Assembly (NCBI RefSeq): GCF_950023065.1
Contig: NC_088681.1
Span: forward strand, 46,596,836-46,660,835
Source: Planococcus citri
Lineage: Eukaryota > Arthropoda > Insecta > Hemiptera > Pseudococcidae
Reading direction: 5' to 3'
Length of the DNA: 64,000 nt
This document shows, in pieces, positions 37,236 through 47,365 of the stretch (position 1 is its first letter; the number at the start of each line of letters is the position of its first letter). The position numbers were made by a program, and so were the translations under genes. The notes beneath the pieces are model-generated. The model was not told the DNA's origin. It searched no databases and saw only the letters and a program-made list of their open reading frames with translations.

Positions 37236-38383
37236 TTAAAATGAAAATTATTATTTTCGGTGTATTTCAAACAAAAGCTTTCGTAAACAATTTTTTTACA
37301 AATTTTTGTCATTTTTTTACATATAAACTTGTGTTTTTCTTTTGGATAATTTTTTGCTCAAAAATTTTAAAAATGACGTTGTTTGGATTACGATTGATCT
37401 GTTTAATTAGTTATCGAGTGAAAAAATTCGTAAAGTGTTTCAACTGTGTAAAAATGTTTGTTAATTTGAAAAGTCTGAAAACGTTTTTAACACTGATACA
37501 CGTGTTGGCAAAAATTGAAAAAAATATAATTAATGAACAAGTGTGTTTCGGGTAGGAGAAATTACGAGTACTTGTTTGTGAACGTTTATTTCTATCTTCA
37601 AGTCTCAAAAAATACAATTTTCGGTGACAATTTTCGCTTTTTATTTCAGACTTTTTTCAGGGTTGTCCGAAAAATTAAAATTATTTACCTACCCGTTGAA
37701 AATGAGGCTGACAACTTTTAATAGAAAATGATTTTTCTGGATATCTTACATTAGAAGGATACAGAATGGAAATTAGCGACGTTGATTTTTCACTTTTAGA
37801 TCATTTTTTCGAAAACCTGATTTGTAACTTTGTAAGTAGAGAGAACTAAAATTTTTTACCCCGGTGTTCTTGCATTTCGTCACAATTTTCTTCTGGGGGC
37901 TTTTCCAAATATCTGAAAAAAAAGTAGATATGATCAACTCACAACTCTAAAATCCCACATTGTGACATTTTGTTCAATGAGTCCAACAATCATAACCTCA
38001 CTGAAGTTTGAAGGTGAGAAAATTTTCTAATGGATTGAATTTTTTTTTTTTGTTATGAAAGATGCAGACCTTCAACTTTTTTGGTAGAAATTTTCATCTA
38101 TTCGTTTTTCTCCTGGAATTCAAAGGTTGAGTATTTGAAAGAAAAAACTTGTAAAAAAATCTTGATCTTGAATGATAACTGGTGTGGGTTGAGTACCTTT
38201 TCATTGACCCTAATTTCAGCACTGTCGTAGTTGAGAATCCTGCTTGAAGGGTTTCCCATGTGAGGAAATGAAAAAAACAAAAATTCTTTCATCGTAATAC
38301 TGCGTAAGTGTGTAGCCTACCTATCTTCGTAAGGTAAGTTTAAACACGTTTGATAGAGCTTATTCGACAATTAGTTTACAAAA

Positions 38384-38421
<38 letters not shown>

Positions 38422-40028
38422 GTGAAAAAGAAAGAAAAATCGAGCCCCTCTCGTTTGGCTGATTTAACAACTACGTGTAATATGCATTAAATAAGCTTAA
38501 TTAAAGATGTACTCGAGAGTTAGCGAGGCGAACGTTAATTAGCACGTGGTTAATTGTTTCCATCAGGTCGATGCATCTACGCTGGTTTTTTTCATATAGC
38601 TCGCTGTATAGTGTGTACTTCTGCCTTCCATAATATGCATTTAGGCGCTGTTAAAGTCATATTAGCGATGTTCATGTTGTAAGTTTAACTGTGCACTATA
38701 GTTTGAATATCCTTTTATGCAAGGTAGCGCCTATAAGTGAATGATAAAGGCGCTGGGTATAAGGAAAGAAGAGCATGGACGTATATAGAGGTGGAAAATG
38801 AGGTTTTATCATTTATCGTATAGGTATAGTACACCTACTTCAAACTAAATACTAAACGTATATTATAATAAGTCTACATTAACACGTTGCACTTTACTAT
38901 TTATGCGAACGAAAGGCTTATGGAAAATTGTCCTTTTAGGCACGGAACTCTGCCTACGAATATCGTTCAAGTGATACCACACACACTTATTGACCTTTTG
39001 TTCATTAATATAATTAAATTCGGTAACGACGTCGACGACGATGATGACGATGGAATGGTCGATGATGAATTTTCGCTTCGTGTACTTTTCGTCCATTAGC
39101 ATAATTTTATTTTGCTCGATTCGTGCTTCTGCTCGGTCGTCGTCGTTGCAAAAAGAAGGGTTGAAAAGTATTAAGACTGCAGTATTTGCCTTTGGATACG
39201 AGAGAGCGAGTTGAAGGCTGTCGGTGTTTTCCTTTGAGCTATTTCAGCGCCACGTTTTCACAATGCGGATAGATTTTTAATATAAGGACCATTTACCACT
39301 TACCAGGCACCAAAAAGTCAAAACGTACGCCTATTGTGTTTGTAATTCTATACGACGACGTGTCGGCCAATGAAGAAAAAAAGTGAGAAAAAAATCACCA
39401 ACATACGTCGCCTGGGTTCTTCACACTTTTCTTTTTTACCCACAAACTTGAAAAAAGTATCAATTACCAACGTATAGATAGTAGGTACATAGTTTTTCAA
39501 CTTTATTATACGTGTAGCCACGTCCTGCGTCCAAGTTTAGAGTTTTATTGCAATATCATCTCGATGTACGTTGGTGAATTTGATTAAACGGTCCAAAAGA
39601 CTCGAGATTTCCTACACTACCACAAATCATGACTTATACGGTGGAAAAAAAAATGAAATAAAACTTCTACAACCGCATTATATGTACCGCATCCTCCCCG
39701 ATATGTTTGTTTTTATTTATTTATTTTTTTTATAGTGGGCTCCGAGCTCGAGTCCTATCACCGCAGCATGTCGTTTATCAGCGGTATAAAGAGTTATCAT
39801 AGATAATACACGTTCGATGCAATTTTTTCTAGATATTTTTATGTACTTTGTGTATAGTTTTCTTCTCGTTTATGTTCAGATACATTACATACACGTGCAT
39901 GGTGCATTATTCCGATCTGGTAAACCAACTTTGAAATGAACATCGTGCTAATAGACAAAATCCATTCATAGTACTTACTTAGAAGCTGAACCCATTTCAG
40001 AAAAATGTACATGGCTACTGCAGAATTT
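37236..40028. other. Gene-free stretch
   Basis: AT-rich, no coding exon or element ends recognised. It includes a 35-bp aat microsatellite, listed separately. The section 38440-39620 is less biased in composition and could hold regulatory DNA. Confidence 0.4.
38384..38418 (+). repeat. (AAT)n microsatellite
   Basis: About 11-12 uninterrupted aat units. Confidence 0.95.
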
Positions 40029-40669
40029 TTTTAATTTTTTTTTTTTTTTAAATTATTTAATTACGAAACTGATACAAAAATCAACAACCAAAATTATCAG
40101 AACTATTTACAACACTATTTAAAAATTATATTTAATTTATGGTAATTGCATAGTGCACTTGAAGGCTGATAAGGTCCAACGTGTGGAGTCTGCTCAGCCT
40201 GCTTGTGTCATCCCTTTGGTCTAAAAGAATCACAGCCTCACAATTCGGGTGTTTATGGAGCTGGTTCACATATGTGGTCGCTTTTCGATGAATAATTATG
40301 CCTACTGGTTCGAGCCAGAGGTCACTTCAAAGTTGCTCATTTGAGACAAACCAAGGAGCCCTAGTTATGGCTCTCATGAACTTATTTTGGAAACGCTTGA
40401 TGACAAGGCGATTTGACTTTTTTGTGACGCCCCAAATTTCACATCCATATGACCACGCAGGAAGAAATATGGTTTTGTAAATTAGCCTCTTGTTGGCTAA
40501 GCTCAATTTTGAATGGCTTCCAATCAACCATTGAAATTTTCAAAATTGTAGGTTCATATGGTCACATTTCTTTCTAACATGTTCTTGCAAATTCAGCTTA
40601 CAATCTAGGTATGAGCCCAAGTAGCAGGTGTGCTGTGCCACAGGGACTGGTTTGCTGTTGATGATAGTA

Positions 40670-41576
40670 CGAGGTATGACAATTTGAAAACGAGACTTTT
40701 GCCATTGCGAGAGTTGTAGTTACATTAGAACAACGGACGAGGTCTCATTTGAAAAAGGAGTGAATTTTCTATTACTGTACAAAATTTCAAGTTGATTGGA
40801 TGATTTTTGTGTGTTTTACAGCCTCTCAAAGTTGGCAACTTTTTTACCCTTGTTGTGAAAATGAGTGTTGCAAATTTTTTCTTAAGGAATTTTTGCCTCC
40901 TCAAGACATCTCAGTGCCTCCTCAGCATTTCTACTCCCCAAATTCAATTCCTAGTAACCTTTACTTCGTTCTCAGAAAGTTTTTACCTGAAAATCAAAAT
41001 TCATTTCATTATTGAGCATGACTGAAGAGCCTCCACTCAAATTTTGAGGAAGCTGCCTCTGAATAAGGCCCTACAGATTTTTGAAGGGCGTTTTGGAGAA
41101 TAATTGTGGGGCATTCTGTTGAAGGATGACTACGCTGAAGATATTTGAGGTCAATCTCCTCCAAAAATTATTTTACACTCACCTCAGAGGGTGTTTCCTC
41201 ACAACCATTAGGAAACGCTTTCCCCATGACCTACTTTTTGTGAGGTTTTGATTGAGTGAGCTTCCTCCAACAGTTCCATATCTCTTTTAAACATCATTTT
41301 TGACTTTTTTGGACTTCCACCACTCCCCTAATTCACAGTCGCCTCTCCCTGAATATAAGGACCCTCCTCAAGACTTCCTCAAAGTTTCACGACCAACTCT
41401 AAGGAGGATGTTCACTTCAAGCAGCTGTAAAACACGCAAAAATCATCCAATCAACTTGAAATTTTGTACAGTAATAGAAAATCCACTCCTTTTTCAAATG
41501 AGACCTCGTCCGTTGTTCTAATGTAACTACAACTCGCGCAATGGCAAAAGTCTCGTTTTCAAATTGTCGTACCTCG
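40670..41576. mobile_element. MITE with 153-bp TIRs, TA target duplication
   Basis: A 907-bp element with long inverted repeats (40670-40822 and 41424-41576) beginning cgaggta, flanked by TA on each side. Removing it with one TA restores the reverse transcriptase reading frame (..YVP joined to TIINSKP..). A TA duplication fits Tc1/mariner-type mobilisation. The interior has cctcctca-type motifs and no transposase. Confidence 0.9.
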
Positions 41577-41771
41577 TAGGAACATATCCGTGCTTATGGA
41601 GCGCAAAATCTACCCATACTGATTTATTTTCATTTAGCTGGATCTTCCATTTTTCTGGCCCATTTGACAATATTGTTTACAGCTGTTTGAAGACGACTTA
41701 CAGCTTTCTCATAATTATCATCACATGTAATGACACCAGAGTCATCTGCAAACAGCATGGTGCTAGTAGCT

Positions 41772-41942
41772 AAATTTGGGCAAACTGCACAAGCTGCATA
41801 CTCTACACACTCTGCAAACTGTGCAACCTAAACAACGCCCCTTGCACTGGCTACTGTGAGAAAACCCTGCAGTAGTCTGTGCAGGTTGCTCCCATTTTGC
41901 ATTTTAGACAAAACTGTGCAGCGTGTACAGGTTGCCCGAATT
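41772..41942. mobile_element. 171-bp TIR element in the LINE
   Basis: Inverted ends aaatttgggcaaactgcac and the complement of gtgtacaggttgcccgaatt, flanked by tagct on both sides (41767-41771 and 41943-41947). Removing it with one tagct joins EDTIA to TSTMLFADD in frame. It is rich in ctgca/tgcag words. Class unknown. Confidence 0.82.
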
Positions 41943-42470
41943 TAGCTATAGTATCTTCAGTAACTGGGAAGTCACCTGTGAAAAGAAGAAAGAGTATAGG
42001 TCCCAGCACACTGCCTTGCGGAACACCAGCGGCAATTGCTGTATCTTGTGATGAGCCACAGCCCCATTGAACTCTAAAGGAGCAATGCTTCAGATAAGAT
42101 ATTAGTAGATTGCATAGACTACTAGGAAGATAAGCTCTTAGTTTGATGATAAGTCCTTCATGCCAGACCCTGTCAAAGGCACAACTAACATCTAGGAAGA
42201 CAGCTGGTGCTAACTGTTTTTTCTCCAGCGCCTGAGTTATTGTATCAACTGTGCAATGTACTTGTTCAATGGCTGAATGATGTGCTTGAAAGCCAAATTG
42301 GATTGCTGGAATTACATTCTTCTCTATAATAACTTTCGTAAGGTGCTTACAAACCACTTTTTCAAAGACTTCAGATATGATTGGTAGTAGCGAGATAGGA
42401 TGATAGGAGCTGGGTTCCTCAGGGGGTTTGCCTGGTTTCAGAATAAGGATCATTTTGGCTGGCTTCCATG

Positions 42471-42714
42471 TTGTCGTGGTTCCTTGTTTTTTACAGGACA
42501 TTGGAAATCACATTTTTGTGGTACCCTAACAGGGTGAGGCGAATGCCTATTGCCATTGCGATTATTCTGGGGAATCGACATTGTTTGAGCTTTCATGTAG
42601 TAGTTTCCCATTGCTTTCTACGCTATCTACAGAGTAGCTCATACATCACTAGCCGGGTTTTTACAACCCTGAGTTCCGTAATCACCGCTACCTATAGTTG
42701 CTCAACCAGTTACA
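42471..42714. mobile_element. 244-bp insertion in the LINE, 5-bp duplication
   Basis: Lies between direct repeats ccatg (42466-42470 and 42715-42719). Removing it with one copy joins PTSW to KPAKMI in frame. No clear inverted termini were seen, so the element type is unknown. Confidence 0.75.
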
Positions 42715-42813
42715 CCATGACGTTGGCACATATTGTAGGCGAAGTGCAGTGTTGAAGAGTGATGTCATGTATAATAACCCTGATCGAAGTAGTTCTCTGA
42801 TCATAGTAAGGTA

Positions 42814-43216
42814 CTGTAACCTGGGTATGTCAGACTCCCATTTTGTTCCTCGTGAAAAAAAATTGTTGTTTTTCGATTCAAGGTTTTTATGACGGAATTT
42901 CTGGCATAGAATGAAAGTAATCATTGAATTAGAGCACATGCTGTGAATCTCACACAATTTCAAACTATTTTTAACCCAAAAATGAAGTGCTGAAAAATGA
43001 CTGAAATTCAAAACAATTAAATGTATTTCAATTGATACATGTAGCATACCATTGGAAAGCTCGTTCAATTCTCTTTCAAAGATGTTATTATGAAAAAGTT
43101 GTAAAAGTGCACGGTTTTGAAGATATACGCGGTTAAAGTTTGCCGAATTCCCATATACTGCAATGCTAAGTTCGTCAAACCAGGAACAAAATGGCCGTCT
43201 GACATACCTGGGTTAT
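42814..43216. mobile_element. 403-bp TIR insertion with about 20-bp flanking repeat
   Basis: Inverted ends gtaacctgggtatgtcagac and the complement of gtctgacatacctgggttat, with a shared cattttgttcc inside them. The flanks agttctctgatcatagtaaggta (42791-42813) and agttccctaatcatagaaggca (43217-43238) are imperfect direct repeats of the target. Both encode MIREL on the minus strand. The duplication is unusually long and has mutated, so this is an old insertion. Confidence 0.7.
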
Positions 43217-43290
43217 AGTTCCCTAATCATAGAAGGCAAGACCTCATCTGAACCAGCTGATTTATTAAAATTCAATTCTTCTCAATTATT

Positions 43291-43497
43291 CTACAAAATA
43301 TCTATCATCAATTGTGATCTTTGCATTTTTACATTTGCTCTAAAAAAAAATTGTTTCATGAAGTTCCCCAGCTAACAAAAAAATTGGAAAAATTTAAAAA
43401 TTGAAAAAATTCAATTCATTTACAAATTTTCCATTTTTGCTCCAGATTACTTCTTGATGACTCCCCTTTCGAGAAAATTCTTCTATCAAGTTTCTCC
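43291..43497. other. Short AT-rich spacer
   Basis: No coding potential. It may contain eroded 5' sequence of the LINE, but no motif is recognisable. Confidence 0.35.
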
Positions 43498-43501
43498 TTA
43501 A

Positions 43502-43636
43502 TACTACTGTCGGCCGGATCTGGAATTTACACCAGAAAGCATATTTTTTGTCCATCTGGTTTTTTATGCCAAGGTCAACAAGATGGGCAAAAAATATGCT
43601 TTCTGATGTAAATTCTAGATCCGGCCGACGGTAGTA
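43502..43636. mobile_element. Hairpin MITE flanked by TTAA
   Basis: A 135-bp near-perfect palindrome: tactactgtcggccggatct pairs with its complement at 43612-43636, and the stem extends through catattttttg. It is flanked by ttaa at 43498-43501 and 43637-43640, the target expected for piggyBac-type transposases, although ttaa might also be part of the terminal repeat. A partial related sequence (gatccggccaacggtggtat) follows at about 43692-43735. Confidence 0.75.
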
Positions 43637-43735
43637 TTAATCGATTAGGTATAATATGAGAAAGAAAGTTAAAAATTCTGTTTTCTGACCGGAAGGCCGG
43701 ATCCGGCCAACGGTGGTATGAGTCGATCAGGTATC

Positions 43736-44279
43736 TAAAAGACTACCTTTGGCACAAATTTGAGCTCCGGAAGTTGATACGCGGGAGAAATGGATATTTG
43801 TAGTTTTTTCTCATTTTGTGAGTTGAACAGCTTTTCCTGTGTACACAAAATTTCAAAAATTCGCCAAAAAGCGAAAAATCAACTTGAGCAGCTGAAAATT
43901 GGGGGATGAGTGTTTTTTGAGGTCCTCTTTTCAACAGTCCAGGTTTCATTCAAATCGGAGATTCTCATGTGGGGGGCTTCCCTTGTAAGCATAAAAGCAT
44001 TGTTTCTGAACATTTAAAATTGTTAAACATTTTTGTTTCTAACTCCCCCTTCCAAAATACTGTAGGGGAGGGAGTAGTCTGGGGCAAAAAGTTGACAACA
44101 TTTTAGTCTCACTCTCTCTCAGACCCCACGACACATCACTTCGTCTCACCTATGACAATGAATACCACCTTTCTAATAATTATTAAATCGATGATTGATT
44201 CGAGTAAGTAAAGGTTATAAGCGATCTTTGACGGGGTTGAAGGGAGGTGGAGGTCAACAGAAAGACAGTAGACTATACA
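43736..44279. other. Gene-free stretch
   Basis: No coding exon or clear repeat end was recognised. It shows an AT-rich base with occasional c-runs. Confidence 0.4.
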
Positions 44280-45130
44280 ATACAGTCATATAGAGTATAC
44301 GGCTACACGATAATGAAGCGACACGTATTCGGTGCACTTGAACTTGCTTGCACATACTTACTTACATACGGTACATCTACCTACCATAAATAGGTACTAG
44401 GTAGGTATAACACGTGCAAAAACCGCATACCTTGTACCGTATCCTCCCATCTAGTGTAGATGGCGGTGGAAGACGACGACTAGGACGGTTTATGGCGTAT
44501 GCATTCCATTTATAACGTCGTTTCTCATCCCTGACGACGCCGATTGTGTATGTAGGTATATGTGTGTAGTACAGTACTAAAGTGCAAGTATGCTCGTAAG
44601 TGTACCTAGTACATACTATACGAGTACATAAGTGTAGTATACATTATATTAGTACCTATACTGTGTGTGTATATGATACGTTATGGTACATACCTACTTA
44701 CACGGTGCGACGGTGCGATGCGATGCGACGGGACGCGGGCGATCGGAGATGGTCTTACGATAACGTGCAACAAGTACTGCACCTTGATTCCGTACACTCG
44801 CTAAACGCATTCCATTCCCGTATGCCCGCATTCCAGAGCATGTCATAAACCAAGAATTTATACGCATACGTACCTATATTATTCTCCAAGTTGAACGACG
44901 CGGCCGGCGCGGCGCAAGATAAACGCATACAGCTGGGTTTTTTATCGGCTGCATAATAATTTACTCGCGGTCGCGATCCGCGCCGAGACGGGTGGAGGAG
45001 GCTGGATGCATCGTAATCCGCACGTAACCGCGTGAATGACGCTCGTGGTATGCCGGAGACTACCCAATACCCATACGTAGAGCTACACGAGAGCGATGAG
45101 GGATGAGGATGTTGGTTGGTTGCGGTGGCC
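44280..45130. promoter_or_regulatory. CpG-rich block, possible promoter
   Basis: This block has many more CG dinucleotides than the surrounding DNA (gatgcgatgcgacgggacgcgggcg near 44715; cgcggccggcgcggcgc near 44898; gcggtcgcgatccgcgccg near 44966). Such islands of CpG in an AT-rich insect genome often mark promoters of broadly expressed genes. No exon was resolved on either strand. Confidence 0.3.
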
Positions 45131-46199
45131 GTGAAGAAACGAATGGGTGAATTTGGAACTTTGATGAAATTTCATTGTAAAAACACGGATGAGGGGGAGA
45201 GGGGGTCGAAAGATGTGACGTTTGTGGAAAGCCATCAGGTATACAATATACTCTGTGGTGGCTTTCAAAATGCACACAGCAACAGGTGCATCCTGAAGGG
45301 GTGCTGAATAGTCGGGGAGCCCGCATAAGGATCTATTGCACCCCCTCCCCCCGATGATCCGCCGGGACAACTTTTTTCTTAAAGAGGGAGTCCTAAGGAA
45401 CATTTCTAGCCCTTGTCCTAGAAAAAAAGTGGCCCTATTTACAAAATGGCGGCCATTTTGATTGACAGGTCAGCCGAAATCGCAGATTTTGCGTTCCGAC
45501 GTAGGACTTGTACGAAATTTTTTTAACCGTACAAAGGTAGATCGAAAGAACAGGCAAACATTTATCAACTGTCGAAATTTCAAGTGGTGAAGTGCCTTTT
45601 TCGATTTTTGGTGAATTTTTAAAAATCTAATTTAGACCAAAAATGAGTGAAAAAATCAAAATCTTACCAAATTGACCTGGTAAGCTGAAATTTGGGATGT
45701 ACCCTATTTTTGACCTGCCAAATCGATTGAAATTGTTTCAGACCGTTTTGAGTAGTTCTGGAGCCTCCAGTAGATTTTTGAAACTCGAGATTCCCACAAA
45801 ATTTCATCGAATAGAGTTGGAAACCCGAAATTCATTCTGCAATCTAATTTCAATACGCTACGAAGTCGACTGCTGGTGGATTTCAAGTCGTTTTGGAGCC
45901 TCCAGCGATATGGCGTTTTTTGGAAAATTGAAATTTCCAAAATGTAGCTGGAAGCTTCAAAACCAATTGAAACTACCATGCAGTCGACTTCATATCGTAT
46001 TGAAATTAGTTTGCGAAGTAAATTTCAGCTTGCTGACTCCATTTTGATAAAATGTTGTGGGAATTTCAAGTTTCAAAAATCTGGCGGAGACTCCAGTAAT
46101 TTTAAAAAAGTCGCTGGAGGCTCCAAAATGACTTGAACCCACCTGAAATCGTCTTCAGAGGTTGTTAAAATTGGAATGCAGAGTAAATTTCGACTTTTC
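45131..46199. other. Repeat-derived non-coding stretch
   Basis: Contains several ctggag-type motifs (near 45758, 45895, 46085 and 46108) of the same dispersed family as 25485 and 13340. Open frames here come from those repeats. A ggcggccattttg word occurs near 45450. Confidence 0.45.
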
Positions 46200-47365
46200 A
46201 TCAGTGTTACGGTTACAAAGCTGGACCATTTGCTAAAATTGTCAAAGTCAATTTTTCTGTCCAAAATAACAAAAAAATCTCTCTTTGTCAAAATTTCCAA
46301 ACAGTCTGCTGGTACATATTTTGCTGAAAAATGTCACTTTCTCGCAAAAAAATTCCAAATGTGTTCATTTTCTTTCTGAAAATTACCCAAAAGCGGGCTC
46401 CCGATTTTTCGCCTGAAAAAATGCCAAAAGATCTCACTTGAACGACAAAAGCCTCCCATTTTGAACAATTGAAGAAAGTACCATTTTTTTTTTGACAATA
46501 ACTGCTGAAAATTCGTGTTTTTTGCTAAAATTGTCATTCTTGCTTTTTAACGAAAATTACCAAAAATTCTTGGTTTTTTTTCGATGAAAATTCTGAAAGT
46601 TTTATTTTTTCTGAAAATTGTCCCAAAATTTTGCTTATTACCAAAAATTTTTGCTTCATTTGAGAAGTCTCGCATTTTTACCAAAATTCGCCAAAAATTA
46701 CTAAGAATAAATATCTCACTTTTTGAAAAAGAAAAAAAAATGTAAAAAAATGTGAATTTTTTGCCAATAATTTTCAAAAATTCCCAATTTTTGCTAAAAT
46801 TGTCAAATTTTTGCTAAAATTGTCAAATTTTTGCTAAAATTGTCAAATTTTTGCTCTTTGATTTTTTTTTTTTGAAGTAATCCAAAAGTCCTGCTTAGGT
46901 ACGTATTTTCCAGAAATTGCCAAAAAGTAACACTTTTTTGTCAATATCTAATAATTCCTAAAAGATCTTGCTTTCTGCTCAAATTGCCAATGTCTTGCTT
47001 TTTTTCTCAGAATTCTCGGTTTTCAACAACATTGCCAGAAAACCATTCCTTTGGTTAAAACTGTCAGTCTCGTTTCATTTTGTCAAAAATTGTTTTTTTT
47101 TTTAACCAGAAACTTGCAAAAATCCTCATTTTGTTGCCTAAAATTGTCAAAAAGGTCTTGATTTTCTTATCGAAAAGTTTCAAAATAATGTAAGTAGGTA
47201 GTTCATTTTTTAAAAAATTGAAAATCAGAACAAGTGTTTTGATGATATTTTTTTTCCACATTTAAGTGTTTTGCTTGCGGTTTGTCAGTTTTTTGGTTAC
47301 TTATTCGAACTCTTTTGGTTACTAAAGTTGATTTTTTTGGAAAAAATTGAGTACAAGCCCTGCAA
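46200..47365 (+). repeat. 'gctaaaattgtcaaa' array
   Basis: Diverged short repeats on 'tttttgctaaaattgtcaaaa', including a near-perfect 20-bp tandem of three to four copies at 46786-46856. It closes with aaaattgagtacaagccctg as the array at 36655-37235 does. Complementary in motif to the 32830-33900 array. Confidence 0.75.

Larger units (their letters stand above)
40132..43280 (-). pseudogene. Reverse transcriptase (jockey-type), disrupted
   Basis: Reading on the minus strand, the segments in order are NKSAGSDE..LPSMIREL (about 43217-43270), LRSGLLYMTSLF..YVPTSW (42715-42790), WKPAKMI..PSSYHPISLLP, LDVSCAFDRVWH (motif A), GVPQGSVLGPILF (motif B), MLFADDSG (catalytic F-A-D-D), YLGSYLDCKL, and APWFVSNEQL near the end. 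Breaks: an extra A in an a-run near 41650 shifts frame before the KIQLNENKS part; in-frame stops occur after NLQF (about 40540) and after SNEQL (about 40330); plus the four insertions. The open frame at 41851-42501 is chimeric. Its first ten residues or so come from one insertion and its last 30 from another. It cannot make an active enzyme. Confidence 0.85.
40032..43290 (-). mobile_element. 5'-truncated jockey-like LINE with nested insertions
   Basis: A non-LTR retrotransposon on the minus strand. It ends in a poly(A) run (t-run at 40025-40050 on the plus strand) and starts inside the reverse transcriptase domain near 43290. The endonuclease and ORF1 regions are absent. Four later insertions interrupt it: 40670-41576, 41772-41942, 42471-42714 and about 42814-43216. 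When those are mentally removed, the reverse transcriptase segments follow in order. The target duplication of the LINE itself was not determined. Confidence 0.88.
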
